Notes: a model not told the origin generated them from the letters alone. Shown: positions 9,021 through 18,523, counted from the stretch's first letter. The stretch is 43,968 bases of DNA from an uncultured Agrobacterium sp. (GCA_913777615.1 CAJYTK010000010.1:1-43968); one strand, 5' to 3'. Numbers and translations: made by a program.

Positions 9021-10307
9021 ATGCAGGAACATCATGTCGTCGTCGTTGGCGGAGGCTTCGGCGGGTTGCAGACGGTTCATGGTCTGAAAGGCGCGCCAGT
9101 GCGCATCACCCTGATCGATCGTCGTAATCATCATCTTTTTCAGCCGCTTCTTTATCAGGTCGCAACGACCGCGCTCGCGACATCGGAGATCGCCTGGCCT
9201 ATCCGCCATCTGTTTCGTGACAGGCCGGAGGTCTCGACCATGCTGGCCGAGGTTTCCGGCGTCGACCGGACGAATCGAATCGTTCATCTGACCAATGGCG
9301 ATAGGGTCTCGTTTGATACGCTGGTGCTCGCCACTGGTGCGCGCCACGCCTATTTCGGCAATGACGCCTGGGAAAAATATGCGCCCGGCCTGAAGACACT
9401 GGAAGATGCCACCACCATCCGTAGGCGACTGCTTCTTGCCTTCGAACGCGCCGAGTTGGAGAAGACGCAGGAGGTCAAACAGGCTTATCTCACCTTCGTT
9501 GTGATCGGCGCCGGCCCGACGGGTGTTGAAATGGCGGGTATGATTGCGGATCTCGCTAAAAAGGTGCTGCCTCCGGAGTTTCGCAATATCGATACGCGCA
9601 AGACGCGGGTCATTCTGGTGGAGGCTGGACAGCGCGTGCTGCCTGCCTTTACCGAGGATCTGTCGGAATATAGCAAGCGGGCGCTTGAAGAACTCGGCGT
9701 GGAAGTCATGCTCGGCACACCTGTCTCGGATTGTACCGAAGAGGGGGTCAAGATCGGCGATCATTTCATTCCGGCGCGGACCGTTATCTGGGGGGCCGGG
9801 GTGCAAGCTTCCCCCGCCGCGCAGTGGCTTGGCGTCACGGCAGATCGGGCTGGTCGTACCGAGGTCGGCCCGCATCTTCATATTGCCGATGATCCGAACG
9901 TCTTCGTCATTGGCGATACGGCGCTTGTTCAGCAAGAGGGCGGCAAACCCGTGCCGGGTATCGCGCCCGCCGCCAAGCAGCAGGGCAGCCATGTCGCCAA
10001 GGTCATCAAGGCCCAACTGACCGGACGGTCACAGCCAGCGCCGTTCAAATATGTGCATCAGGGAAATCTTGCCACCATAGGCAAGCGCGCGGCCGTCATC
10101 GATTTTGGCAAGATCAAGCTGAAGGGCGTTGTTGCCTGGTGGATATGGGGACTTGCCCATATTTACTTCCTGATCGGTACTCGCTCCAGGCTTGCTGTCG
10201 CCTGGAGTTGGCTTTGGATTTACCTCAGCGGCCAGCACAGTGCGCGTTTGATTACCCAGTGCGATACACTGAAGGATGAGACGCAGCCTGTCGGGAAGGC
10301 GTCTTAA
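9021..10307 (+). CDS. ndh: Type II NADH dehydrogenase (NDH-2 family)
   Basis: Single-subunit, non-proton-pumping NADH:quinone oxidoreductase of 428 residues, attached to the inner face of the membrane. The FAD-binding VVVGGGFGG lies at the N-terminus, and HHLFQPLLYQVATTAL is the NDH-2 quinone-site segment. The second Rossmann motif VIGAGPTGVEMAG binds NADH, followed by VFVIGDTA and GIAPAAKQQG. The C-terminal hydrophobic stretch (GVVAWWIWGLAHIYFLIG) is the membrane anchor typical of the family. The ATG at 9021 follows GTGAGGGC at a seven-base distance. A GTG at 9006 would add five residues. It is followed by a strong terminator. The gene symbol reflects family, not proven orthology. Confidence 0.9.
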   Translation: MQEHHVVVVGGGFGGLQTVHGLKGAPVRITLIDRRNHHLFQPLLYQVATTALATSEIAWPIRHLFRDRPEVSTMLAEVSGVDRTNRIVHLTNGDRVSFDTLVLATGARHAYFGNDAWEKYAPGLKTLEDATTIRRRLLLAFERAELEKTQEVKQAYLTFVVIGAGPTGVEMAGMIADLAKKVLPPEFRNIDTRKTRVILVEAGQRVLPAFTEDLSEYSKRALEELGVEVMLGTPVSDCTEEGVKIGDHFIPARTVIWGAGVQASPAAQWLGVTADRAGRTEVGPHLHIADDPNVFVIGDTALVQQEGGKPVPGIAPAAKQQGSHVAKVIKAQLTGRSQPAPFKYVHQGNLATIGKRAAVIDFGKIKLKGVVAWWIWGLAHIYFLIGTRSRLAVAWSWLWIYLSGQHSARLITQCDTLKDETQPVGKAS

Positions 10308-10312
10308 CGAGA

Positions 10313-10341
10313 AGAGGCGGGCTCATCCGGTGCCCGCCTCT
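10313..10341. terminator. Bidirectional terminator between ndh and the ADH gene
   Basis: AGAGGCGGGC (10313-10322) and GCCCGCCTCT (10332-10341) form a perfect ten-pair stem with a nine-base loop, placed between two convergent genes. The right side continues CTCTTATC. The T tract is weak in both directions, but stem and position favour a shared terminator. Confidence 0.7.
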
Positions 10342-10368
10342 CTCTTATCTACCGGTAATCGCGGCGAG

Positions 10369-11415
10369 TTACGCGTCAAGCGTTGCCATGTCGATGACGA
10401 AGCGGTAGCGCACGTCGCTCTTCAGCACGCGCTCATAGGCTTCGTTGACGTCCTTGATGTCGATCTTCTCGATCTCGGAGACGATGTTGTGCTGACCACA
10501 GAAATCCAGCATTTCCTGGGTTTCCTTGATCGAGCCGATCATCGAACCGGACAGGCTCTTGCGGCCTGGGATCAACGAGAAAGCGTGAACCGGAATGGCG
10601 TTTTCAGGCGCGCCGACCACGACCATGGAGCCATTGACCTTGAGCAAGCCAAGATAAGCGTTCCAGTCGATTTCTGCAGAAACGGTGCAGATGATGAGGT
10701 CGAAGGCGCCAGCAAGCTTCTCGAAGGTCGAGGCATCGCTCGTAGCGTAGTAATCCTTCGCACCGAGCTTCATGCCGTCTTCCTTCTTGGAAAGCGACTG
10801 CGACAGGACCGTGACATCGGCACCCATGGCCGCGCCGATCTTCACGCCCATATGGCCGAGACCGCCCATACCGACGATAGCGACCTTCTTGCCAGGACCG
10901 GCGTTCCAGTGCTTGAGCGGCGAATAGAGGGTGATGCCGGCGCACAGAAGAGGTGCGGACGCGTCGAGTGGCAGGTTCTCCGGAATGGAAAGAACGTAGC
11001 CTTCCTTGACGACGATATGGTCCGAATAGCCGCCCTGCGTTGCCGTCTTGCCGTCGCGTTCGACCGAGTTGTAGGTCTGGACGAGGCCTGGCATGTATTG
11101 CTCATTATCCACGTCGCGAGTGGCGCAGCCAACGCAGCTATCGACGAAGCATCCGACGCCGACATGGTCGCCGACCTTGAAGCGGGTGACCTTGGAGCCG
11201 ACGGCGGTGACGATGCCGGCGATTTCGTGGCCGGGGACGATTGGATAGACCGCATTCTTCCATTCATTCCGGACGGTGTGAATGTCCGAATGGCAGATGC
11301 CCGCATATTTGATGTCGATGACGACATCGTCTTCGTTCGGCTCGCGGCGCTCGAAGGTGAAGGGCGTTAGCGGCTTGGACGCGTCTGTTGCAGCATAACC
11401 TCTTGCAGTAGCCAT
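10369..11415 (-). CDS. Zinc-containing NAD(P)-dependent alcohol dehydrogenase
   Basis: Medium-chain dehydrogenase of the cinnamyl-alcohol-dehydrogenase/YahK type, 348 residues, that interconverts aldehydes and alcohols. Catalytic zinc ligands are present: Cys41 (AGICHSD), His63-Glu64 (PGHE) and the Cys in [10 protein letters not shown]. The nucleotide site is [11 protein letters not shown]. The structural-zinc loop is odd: the expected four-Cys pattern reads Cys94, Cys97, Arg100, Met108, so two ligands are missing. The gene is divergent from an AraC-family regulator, an arrangement like E. coli yqhD/yqhC, which suggests inducible aldehyde detoxification. It is preceded by a GAAAGGAA-like ribosome site. 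Confidence 0.92.
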   Translation of the reverse strand: MATARGYAATDASKPLTPFTFERREPNEDDVVIDIKYAGICHSDIHTVRNEWKNAVYPIVPGHEIAGIVTAVGSKVTRFKVGDHVGVGCFVDSCVGCATRDVDNEQYMPGLVQTYNSVERDGKTATQGGYSDHIVVKEGYVLSIPENLPLDASAPLLCAGITLYSPLKHWNAGPGKKVAIVGMGGLGHMGVKIGAAMGADVTVLSQSLSKKEDGMKLGAKDYYATSDASTFEKLAGAFDLIICTVSAEIDWNAYLGLLKVNGSMVVVGAPENAIPVHAFSLIPGRKSLSGSMIGSIKETQEMLDFCGQHNIVSEIEKIDIKDVNEAYERVLKSDVRYRFVIDMATLDA

Positions 11416-11602
11416 CTGAAGTTCCTTTCAGCTGTGGAATGGGATGGTTGATCATGCGCCCCTAACGCGAAAGAGCGGTAGAGCGATCCTCCGAGCTTCT
11501 TGCATAATTCTACAAAAGTAAGACGCGCCCTCTTTGCGAGAAGGGCAAGGCATTTTAGATATGTCTCAACGGAACTGCCGTTTGCCTCAAGGTTTTCGCT
11601 CG

Positions 11603-12517
11603 ATGACGCTGCCTTTTAGCCCTTACCAGGAAATCGTTTCCATTGCCGCCCGCTACGCGCAGGATGAAGGGGAAGTGACGACCCAAATCGACGCTCTGCG
11701 GCTCAGCAAACGTTCCAGCCCGAGTGCGCCCTGCCACGGCAGTTATCATCCCTGTTTCGCCATGGTCATTCAGGGCGCCAAAAGCCTTCAGCTCGGCACC
11801 GACACCATTAATTACGGGGCGGGAGATTATCTCCTGACGTCATTCGATCTGCCGGTGGCGTGGCGCGTGGTGGAGGCAAGCCGCGAGGTGCCACACTTCT
11901 GCATATCGATTGCTATCAGTAGTGAGAAGCTTCTGGATGTGATGAGCCGTGCGCGGATTGCGCGCTCGCCAACTGCCGTTCCCAGCCAGCGCGGCATCGT
12001 GGTGAATGCCGCAACGCCCGAGCTTCTGGACGCCACGACGCGCCTGTTGCGTTTGCTCGATCGTCCAGCAGAGATCCCTGCCATGGCGCCGCTGATCGAG
12101 CAGGAAATCCTTTACCGCATCCTGACTGGACCTGCGGGCGGTCAGCTGATGAATATTCTGGCGGTCGATAGTCACGGAAACCGGATTGCCCGTGCCATCG
12201 CGTGGCTGCGAGAAAATTACGCCCGTCCTATCCGCATCGAGGATGTTGCCGAAAGGGTGGGAATGAGCGTGTCGTCCTTCCACCAGCATTTCAAGGCGGT
12301 GACGGCGATGACGCCGGTGCAGTATCAAAAGCAGTTGCGCCTGCATGAGGCGCGCCGCCTGATGCTGCTGGAGCGGCTGGATGCCGGAACCGCCAGTCAT
12401 CGAGTGGGCTATCAGAGCCCGTCGCAGTTCAGTCGGGAATATGCCCGAGTCTATGGCATGTCACCAGCGAGAGATGTCGAGGCGTCGCGCGAAAGCATGA
12501 GCACTGCTGCGGAGTAG
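11603..12517 (+). CDS. AraC family transcriptional regulator (YqhC-like)
   Basis: Regulator of about 304 residues. The N-terminal half is an AraC_N-type cupin domain with the YHPCFAMVIQGAKSLQLG signature that is shared with E. coli YqhC. The C-terminal 100 residues are the double helix-turn-helix (RIEDVAERVGMSVSSFHQHF and SPSQFSREYARVYGMSP). It sits back to back with the alcohol dehydrogenase, with a gap of about 190 bases, and probably activates it in response to an aldehyde. That is inference from the arrangement. The start is uncertain: ATG 11603 begins at the domain edge, while ATG 11561 follows AAGGGCAAGG and would add 14 residues. Confidence 0.87.
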   Translation: MTLPFSPYQEIVSIAARYAQDEGEVTTQIDALRLSKRSSPSAPCHGSYHPCFAMVIQGAKSLQLGTDTINYGAGDYLLTSFDLPVAWRVVEASREVPHFCISIAISSEKLLDVMSRARIARSPTAVPSQRGIVVNAATPELLDATTRLLRLLDRPAEIPAMAPLIEQEILYRILTGPAGGQLMNILAVDSHGNRIARAIAWLRENYARPIRIEDVAERVGMSVSSFHQHFKAVTAMTPVQYQKQLRLHEARRLMLLERLDAGTASHRVGYQSPSQFSREYARVYGMSPARDVEASRESMSTAAE

Positions 12518-12554
12518 AGTGCGCCTTTTACGCAAAGCTTAAGCTCGTGTCTTC

Positions 12555-12582
12555 CGCCGTGCTGCTGGAGGCCAGCACGGCG
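12555..12582. terminator. Hairpin between convergent genes
   Basis: CGCCGTGCTG (12555-12564) and CAGCACGGCG (12573-12582) make a perfect ten-pair stem with an eight-base loop between the AraC-type and YtfG-like genes, whose stops converge. There is no T tract on the exit side in either direction, so it may only be a barrier or an mRNA 3' end structure. Confidence 0.5.
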
Positions 12583-12596
12583 AAAAACGTTCGTTC

Positions 12597-13481
12597 TTAG
12601 CCGGCCAAAGCTGCCTTGTTCGCTTTAAAAAAGTCTTCGGAAGGCTGAGGCTTCTTGCCTGTCAGGGTTTCATAATCATCCGTCAGGATCTCGAAGTTGC
12701 CGGCGGCAATATTAGCATCGGCGGAAGCCAGCATAGCCGCGACGAAGCCGGGTAGGCCGGCGCCTTCGATGCCCTTTTGCAGATCCTCCGGCGATACCTT
12801 GACGACCTCGAGCGGCTTGCCAGCCGCTTCGGATACGAGCGCTGCGATCTGGTCCGCATCCAGAAGTTCGGGTCCTGTCAGCGTGTAAGTCTTGTTTTCG
12901 GCCTTGCCCTTGGCCAGCGCCGCTGCCGCAGCGCGAGCGCAGTCGTCGCGCGAAATATTGGAAACCTTGCCGTTGCCCATTGCGGTAAACCACTGCCCAC
13001 CCGCCAGATTGTGCGGCATCCCGTGCAGGTAGTTGTCGAGATACCAGGCGTTGCGGATGATCGTGTAGGGCAGGCCGCTTGCCTTGACGGCGTCTTCCGT
13101 GCCGAGATGATCGGGGGCAAAGGTCACGAGCGACTTGTCCGGGTTTGGCATGGACGTATAGGCGAGGTGCTTGACACCCGCCCTTGCAGCAGCGGCAACC
13201 GCCGCCTTGTGCTGCTTCAGACGTTGACCCGGAACGGCAAGCGCATCGGTGGAAATAATGAGCAGCGTGTCGATGCCTTCGAACGCTTTCTCCAGCGAGG
13301 CCGTGTCGTCAAAATCGGCTGCGCGCGTCTCGACGCCCTTTGCGGCAAGGCCTGCGAGTTTGGATGTATCGCGGCTGGCGGCGACAACATCGGAGGGCGG
13401 GACGTGATAGGTTTCCAGGAGATGACGGATGACGGCCTGGCCGAGATGACCGGAGGCACCGGTCACGAGAATCTTGCTCAT
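12597..13481 (-). CDS. NmrA-like NAD(P)H-binding protein, quinone reductase QorB/YtfG type
   Basis: Rossmann-fold protein of 294 residues. It carries GASGHLGQAV at the N-terminus, VVAASRDTSKL at the adenine-ribose edge, and HLAYTSMPNPD and YTIIRNAWYLDNY in the middle, which are the marks of YtfG/QorB NAD(P)H:quinone oxidoreductase 2. Such enzymes reduce quinones in two-electron steps and limit redox cycling. It is divergent from an HxlR-type regulator, exactly as ytfG is from ytfH (qorR) in E. coli, which supports the call and predicts redox-sensitive control. The start has an AAAGGAAATATATT leader. Confidence 0.87.
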   Translation of the reverse strand: MSKILVTGASGHLGQAVIRHLLETYHVPPSDVVAASRDTSKLAGLAAKGVETRAADFDDTASLEKAFEGIDTLLIISTDALAVPGQRLKQHKAAVAAAARAGVKHLAYTSMPNPDKSLVTFAPDHLGTEDAVKASGLPYTIIRNAWYLDNYLHGMPHNLAGGQWFTAMGNGKVSNISRDDCARAAAAALAKGKAENKTYTLTGPELLDADQIAALVSEAAGKPLEVVKVSPEDLQKGIEGAGLPGFVAAMLASADANIAAGNFEILTDDYETLTGKKPQPSEDFFKANKAALAG

Positions 13482-13594
13482 AATATATTTCCTTTGCTGG
13501 TCTCGAAAAGAGAGTAGCTCTAAAATAGGAATTGACTGACCGGTGTAAAGAAGGCAGTTCTAGCGCCCTACGTTACCAGAAGGGAACCACCGCC

Positions 13595-14023
13595 ATGGGC
13601 GCGACAGTCTCACGCTTGAAACCGGCCGACACCTCGGCTCGAGCCCAATCGTCGGCACCCCTACCGGATTTTGCCAATCTTGATTTCGACAATTGCCCGG
13701 TGCGCGATCTACTCAATCACATTGGTGGGAAATGGTCGACGCTGCTGTTGCAGGCGCTCGCCGAGCGACCCTATCGTTTTGGCGAGTTACGCCGCATGGT
13801 ACCGGATATCTCACAACGCATGCTGACCCAAACACTGCGCGACCTGCAGCGGGATGGCTACATTCACCGTGAAGTGTTTCCCACCAAGCCGCCCAGCGTC
13901 GAATACAGCATGACGGCGTTGGGGCGGTCGCTTTACCTGCCATTGTCGGAGGTCATCAATTGGGCGCTCGATAACCATGATGCGGTAAAGAAGGCGCGAA
14001 CAGAGTTCGACGCCATCCCGTAA
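13595..14023 (+). CDS. HxlR family transcriptional regulator (QorR/YtfH-like)
   Basis: Winged-helix regulator of 142 residues. The HxlR signature starts with [17 protein letters not shown], which has the single conserved Cys that serves as an oxidation or electrophile sensor in HypR/QorR-type members. It continues with [20 protein letters not shown] (recognition helix) and [20 protein letters not shown] (wing). It is divergent from the quinone reductase gene and probably represses it until a quinone or oxidant modifies the Cys. That mechanism is family-based inference. The ATG at 13595 follows AGAAGGGA. An upstream in-frame start at 13532 would add 21 residues without a ribosome site and overlaps the presumed operator region. 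Confidence 0.88.
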   Translation: MGATVSRLKPADTSARAQSSAPLPDFANLDFDNCPVRDLLNHIGGKWSTLLLQALAERPYRFGELRRMVPDISQRMLTQTLRDLQRDGYIHREVFPTKPPSVEYSMTALGRSLYLPLSEVINWALDNHDAVKKARTEFDAIP

Positions 14024-14101
14024 GTCTCTGTCTTAGCTCGCAAGTTGAGCGTGTCTCATATTGCGGCGCATCAATTCGCATTCTTCGTCTAAAAAAACTG
14101 C

Positions 14102-14129
14102 TTGACCCTGACAAGCGCTCCGCTTAAAT
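14102..14129 (+). promoter_or_regulatory. Probable promoter of the TetR gene
   Basis: TTGACC (14102-14107) and TTAAAT (14124-14129) are separated by 16 bases. Transcription would start near 14136, just before the palindrome at 14142, which is a position suited to autorepression. Confidence 0.5.
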
Positions 14130-14141
14130 GTCGCTCGAACC

Positions 14142-14155
14142 GTACCGTACGGTAC
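14142..14155. promoter_or_regulatory. Perfect 14-bp palindrome, probable TetR operator
   Basis: GTACCGTACGGTAC is a perfect 14-base palindrome lying 24 bases before the chosen start of the TetR-type gene and just behind its probable promoter. TetR-family repressors commonly bind such short palindromes over their own promoters, so this is the likely autoregulatory operator. Confidence 0.65.
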
Positions 14156-14179
14156 ATAATCGAGAGTGGAGTGGACAAG

Positions 14180-14833
14180 GTGGGGACCGATCCGATCACA
14201 GCGCAGGAATTTTCGCCGCGACAGAACGCCGTTCTGGAGCAGGCATTGCGTCTTCTGGTCGAGGGTGGAGAAAAGGCGCTGACGACCTCTGGTCTGGCAC
14301 GCGCAGCCAACTGTTCCAAGGAAAGCCTCTATAAGTGGTTTGGCGACCGCGATGGTCTGCTGGCGGCGATGATCAGCTTTCAGCAGAGCAAGGTTCGCAC
14401 CTTCGAGAAGGCGGGCGATCGTGTCACAGCTCCGCAACTCGTCGATCACCTTGAAGTTTTTGCGCATGACCTGCTCGACGTTCTGGCAGGCGATGTGTCG
14501 CTGGCGTTGAACCGTCTTGCCATCGGGCAGGCGAGCCGTGAAGGCTCCAAGCTCGGCAATCTGCTTCTGGAGCGGGGGCGTCGTCAGATCGACAAGCGTG
14601 CTCGTGGTCTGATAGAGGCCGGGCGCCGTTGCGGTTACCTGCGCTTTGACGATCTGGAAGATGCCTATCGCAGTTTTTATGGCCTGATCGTTACCGATCT
14701 GCATGTGCGCATGTTGCTCGGCGAAGCGCAGGCCAAGGATTTTTCCGCTCGGGCGCGCAAGGCGGTTGCCGCCTTCCTGACGCTCTACGGGACGGAAAAG
14801 GTACATTCGGAAAAGGGCGGCAAACTCGCCTGA
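14180..14833 (+). CDS. TetR family transcriptional regulator
   Basis: Regulator of about 217 residues. The N-terminal helix-turn-helix reads TTSGLARAANCSKESLYKWF, with the tail GDRDGLLAAMI that marks TetR proteins. The C-terminal half, a mostly helical ligand and dimer domain, ends in a basic tail. The ligand is unknown. The start is a GTG: 14180 is preceded by GGAG eight bases upstream, while GTG 14171 is three codons earlier in frame. A TTG at 14102 is part of the promoter and is rejected. ilvC begins only 45 bases behind the stop, so read-through into ilvC is possible, although a function in branched-chain amino acid control is not indicated by the family. Confidence 0.83.
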   Translation: MGTDPITAQEFSPRQNAVLEQALRLLVEGGEKALTTSGLARAANCSKESLYKWFGDRDGLLAAMISFQQSKVRTFEKAGDRVTAPQLVDHLEVFAHDLLDVLAGDVSLALNRLAIGQASREGSKLGNLLLERGRRQIDKRARGLIEAGRRCGYLRFDDLEDAYRSFYGLIVTDLHVRMLLGEAQAKDFSARARKAVAAFLTLYGTEKVHSEKGGKLA

Positions 14834-14860
14834 GTTCCGGCTTCAATCATCTGGTTTTGA

Positions 14861-15898
<1,038 letters not shown>

Positions 15899-15945
15899 GA
15901 CGGTCTGGCGCCTGCGCCGTCAGGCAAAGCAGACTGAAATATGCG

Positions 15946-15980
15946 AGGGCGCGGAGGGAAACTTCCGCGCCCTTCTTCTT
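15946..15980 (+). terminator. Rho-independent terminator of ilvC
   Basis: AGGGCGCGGA (15946-15955) and TCCGCGCCCT (15964-15973) form a ten-pair stem with an eight-base loop, followed by TCTTCTT. It lies 48 bases behind the ilvC stop. Confidence 0.85.
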
Positions 15981-16033
15981 GCGGTCGAAAGAGAAAGCTG
16001 GTTTCGTTTTTCGGGATTGCAAAGGACGTGATT

Positions 16034-16537
16034 ATGCACGAACACGACACACCATTGCTGGCGTCCGAGCTGGATGGCATCCGAAGACTGGAAGAGAGCC
16101 TGTGGATCGCTGAGACGCGCTTCAACGTTTCGCTGATGGACGAAGTGTTTGCTCAGGATTTTTTCGAGTTTGGGCGATCCGGGAGAACATATGATCGCGC
16201 GGAGATGCTGATCGAAGCTGAACCTGGGCAGGACATAAAATCGACCATCCCGCTTTTGAATTTTCATGCGCGGCATCTCTCTACGGACGTCGTGCAGGTG
16301 ACCTATGTGAGCGAAGTGCTCTACGGCGACAAGATTGAGCGGGCCAATCGCTCTTCCATCTGGAGCCGTCACGGTGATGGCTGGAAACTACGTTTTCATC
16401 AGGGGACACCTATTGGCGTCGATCTGGATGACGCGTCCCACCTGCTGTCCAGCAGCGCGAACGGAAAAAAGCTGCGCGAGTCCATCGCGCAGCTTGAGAA
16501 CGATGACGTGACTGGGCGAGAACTGCCACAGGCTTGA
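16034..16537 (+). CDS. NTF2-like (DUF4440) protein
   Basis: Small soluble protein of 167 residues. The N-terminal IRRLEESLWIAETRFNVSLMDEVFAQDFFEFG and the later WSRHGDGWKLRFHQGTP fit the DUF4440/SnoaL-like NTF2 fold, a cone-shaped alpha+beta domain used for small-ligand binding or for minor enzymatic roles. No catalytic residues can be assigned and no function is known. The ATG at 16034 has AAAGGA seven bases upstream. The longer frame from 15941 runs through the ilvC terminator and is rejected. It converges with the FucU-type gene behind it. Confidence 0.78.
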   Translation: MHEHDTPLLASELDGIRRLEESLWIAETRFNVSLMDEVFAQDFFEFGRSGRTYDRAEMLIEAEPGQDIKSTIPLLNFHARHLSTDVVQVTYVSEVLYGDKIERANRSSIWSRHGDGWKLRFHQGTPIGVDLDDASHLLSSSANGKKLRESIAQLENDDVTGRELPQA

Positions 16538-16585
16538 TGGGTCGCCAAACCGTAACTTTCAGTTCAAGCTGCGTTCACGGTCAAA

Positions 16586-17038
16586 TCATGCCTCAGGATA
16601 AATCACGCCCTTGGTCAGGATGAAGCATCCGTAGAACCGCAGTTCACCTGTGGTGATGATGCAGTAGGCGTCCTTGGCCTTCTCGTAGAACGCAAAGCGC
16701 TCGATGCCATACATGGGCGCGGACTTGCCTTCGGCAGCGTCGATTTCGGCCTGAACTTCCTGCTGGACCGGCTCGATCTGGTCCGGTGCACCCATCACTT
16801 CCATGCGACCGACGGAGGGCTGCAACGGTGTGTCGAGCGGGAAGACCGAGAGGATGGCCTTGATAGCCTGAGCGGAGGTGAGGTTTTCCATCCGCAGCAC
16901 CTGACCAACGGCGGTGTGCTGGGCAATGCTGTCGGATGGGAAGTTGGTGTCGGTCACGACGAGCGTGTCGGCGTGGCCCATGGCGCGCAGCGCGTGCAGC
17001 ACATCGGCGTTGAGCGCAGGGTGGATATTCTTGAGCAT
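16586..17038 (-). CDS. RbsD/FucU family sugar mutarotase
   Basis: Cytosolic mutarotase-like protein of 150 residues. KNIHPALNADVLHALRAMGH at the N-terminus contains the conserved catalytic His of RbsD/FucU proteins, followed by LVVTDTNFPSD. The C-terminal half has RFAFYEKAKDAYCIITTGEL and YGCFILTKGVI. FucU-type members interconvert the anomers of L-fucose and related sugars. No sugar kinase or sugar transporter lies next to it here, so the substrate is open. The ATG at 17038 follows GGAGACGAA; an upstream in-frame ATG at 17080 is not needed. It is divergent from the aminotransferase gene. Confidence 0.87.
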   Translation of the reverse strand: MLKNIHPALNADVLHALRAMGHADTLVVTDTNFPSDSIAQHTAVGQVLRMENLTSAQAIKAILSVFPLDTPLQPSVGRMEVMGAPDQIEPVQQEVQAEIDAAEGKSAPMYGIERFAFYEKAKDAYCIITTGELRFYGCFILTKGVIYPEA

Positions 17039-17200
17039 TTCGTCTCCTCCTAACAGCAAATCAGTTGGGCCGCAATCCATCCTTAAATTTGTCGCCCGTC
17101 AATCCATCGGCAAGCAGATTGTGAAGTCTTTGAAGAGATTGTATGGGATGTCCGCAACTTGGGAGAGGACGCAAAAAATCTCGAAAACCGTACCGAAAAC

Positions 17201-17227
17201 CGATAAGTCAGTATTGCTGACCTATCG
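17201..17227. promoter_or_regulatory. Inverted repeat upstream of the aminotransferase gene
   Basis: CGATAAGTCAG (17201-17211) and CTGACCTATCG (17217-17227) pair over 10 of 11 positions around a five-base spacer. It lies about 50 bases before the aminotransferase start in the 240-base divergent region, a typical place for a dimeric regulator site. No regulator gene is adjacent. Confidence 0.5.
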
Positions 17228-17278
17228 ACGTTTCTGTACCTATTTGCGTCATAAAACGAAATATGAGGAAACAGACCC

Positions 17279-18523
17279 ATGCTCGATTGGGAACAAATCT
17301 TCGCCACGCGTTCATCGCGGATGAAAGCCTCCGAAATCCGTGAGCTCTTGAAGCTTCTGGATCAGCCGGACATCATTTCCTTCGCAGGCGGTATTCCCGA
17401 TCCGGCGCTGTTTCCCGATGCGGATTTCAAACAGGCCTATGCGGATATTTTCTCTGGCGCCCAGGTCAGCTCCGCTCTGCAATATTCGGTGAGCGAAGGC
17501 TACAAGCCACTGCGCGAATGGATCGTCAAGGATATGGCGAAGATCGGCATCGACTGCTCGGTCGATAACGTCTTCATCACATCCGGTTCGCAGCAGGCGC
17601 TGGATTATCTCGGCAAGTTGTTCCTGTCGCCGAACGATACCGCGCTTGTGACCTGGCCGACCTATCTCGGTGCGCTGTCTGCCTTCAATGCTTATGAGCC
17701 GACCTATGACCAGCTCAATCCGGGTGGCAATCGCACACCGGAAACCTATCGCGACAACGCCGCCAAGGCCGGTGGTTCGGTCAAGTTTGCTTATCTCTCT
17801 GCCGACTTCTCCAACCCGACGGGTGAGACGGTCGATCTTGCAGGCCGCAAGAAGCTTTTGGAACTGGCCGATGAGCTGGATATCGCGGTTATCGAGGATG
17901 GCGCCTATCAGAACCTGCGTTTCGATGGCGAGCCGGTCACACCGATCCTGGCGCTCGATATCGAGCGCAATGGCGGTATCGAAAAGACCCGCACCATCTA
18001 TTCCGGCAGCTTCTCCAAGACGCTGGCGCCAGGTCTTCGCGTCGGTTTCGTGGTTGCGGCAATGCCCGTCATCCGCAAGCTGGTGCTAATGAAGCAGGCG
18101 GCGGATCTGCATTCCTCGACGATCAACCAGATGGCGATCGAGCATGTGGCATCGCGCGGCTTCGACAAGCAGGTCGCCAAGATCAAGGCGGCCTATAGTG
18201 CGCGCCGCGATGCCATGCTGACGGCGCTCGACAACTACATGCCGAAGACTGCACGCTGGACAAAGCCGGAAGGCGGCATGTTCATCTGGGTGACGCTGCC
18301 GGAAGGTCTCGATGGCGCGGAGCTTCTGGCGCAATCGCTTGCCAGCGAGCGTGTTGCCTTCGTTCCGGGCAAGGCTTTCTTTGCCGATGGTTCGGGCAGC
18401 AATACGCTACGCATCAGCTTCTCCTGCGCCAATGAGCAGATGATCGATGAGGGCATCAAGCGTCTTGGTCGTCTGATCGCCAATGCCGAGACCACGACCA
18501 AGGCAACAATGCCGATCGTATAA
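17279..18523 (+). CDS. PLP-dependent aminotransferase, class I/II (2-aminoadipate-like)
   Basis: Fold-type I aminotransferase of 414 residues. IISFAGGIPDPALFP at the start and YSVSEGYKPLREWI are typical of the LysN/KAT II-like group. SADFSNPTGETVDL, the Asp/Tyr site IEDGAYQNLRF, and the PLP-Schiff base Lys in GSFSKTLAPGLRVGF follow. The C-terminal KPEGGMFIWVTLP and NTLRISFSCA carry the carboxylate-binding Arg. It lacks a GntR domain, so it is an enzyme and not a MocR regulator. Likely substrates are an amino acid donor and a 2-oxo acid; the exact pair is unknown. A PhzF isomerase gene follows 165 bases later, so they may act on the same compound class. The start has GAGGAA eight bases upstream. 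Confidence 0.9.
   Translation: MLDWEQIFATRSSRMKASEIRELLKLLDQPDIISFAGGIPDPALFPDADFKQAYADIFSGAQVSSALQYSVSEGYKPLREWIVKDMAKIGIDCSVDNVFITSGSQQALDYLGKLFLSPNDTALVTWPTYLGALSAFNAYEPTYDQLNPGGNRTPETYRDNAAKAGGSVKFAYLSADFSNPTGETVDLAGRKKLLELADELDIAVIEDGAYQNLRFDGEPVTPILALDIERNGGIEKTRTIYSGSFSKTLAPGLRVGFVVAAMPVIRKLVLMKQAADLHSSTINQMAIEHVASRGFDKQVAKIKAAYSARRDAMLTALDNYMPKTARWTKPEGGMFIWVTLPEGLDGAELLAQSLASERVAFVPGKAFFADGSGSNTLRISFSCANEQMIDEGIKRLGRLIANAETTTKATMPIV

Noticed and set aside
8958-10016. 352-residue open frame on the minus strand
   Set aside because: Antisense to the NADH dehydrogenase gene; the plus-strand frame carries all family motifs.
10276-11370. 364-residue open frame on the plus strand
   Set aside because: Antisense to the alcohol dehydrogenase gene and begins inside ndh.
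14033-14806. 257-residue open frame on the minus strand
   Set aside because: Antisense to the TetR gene, spans its promoter and operator.
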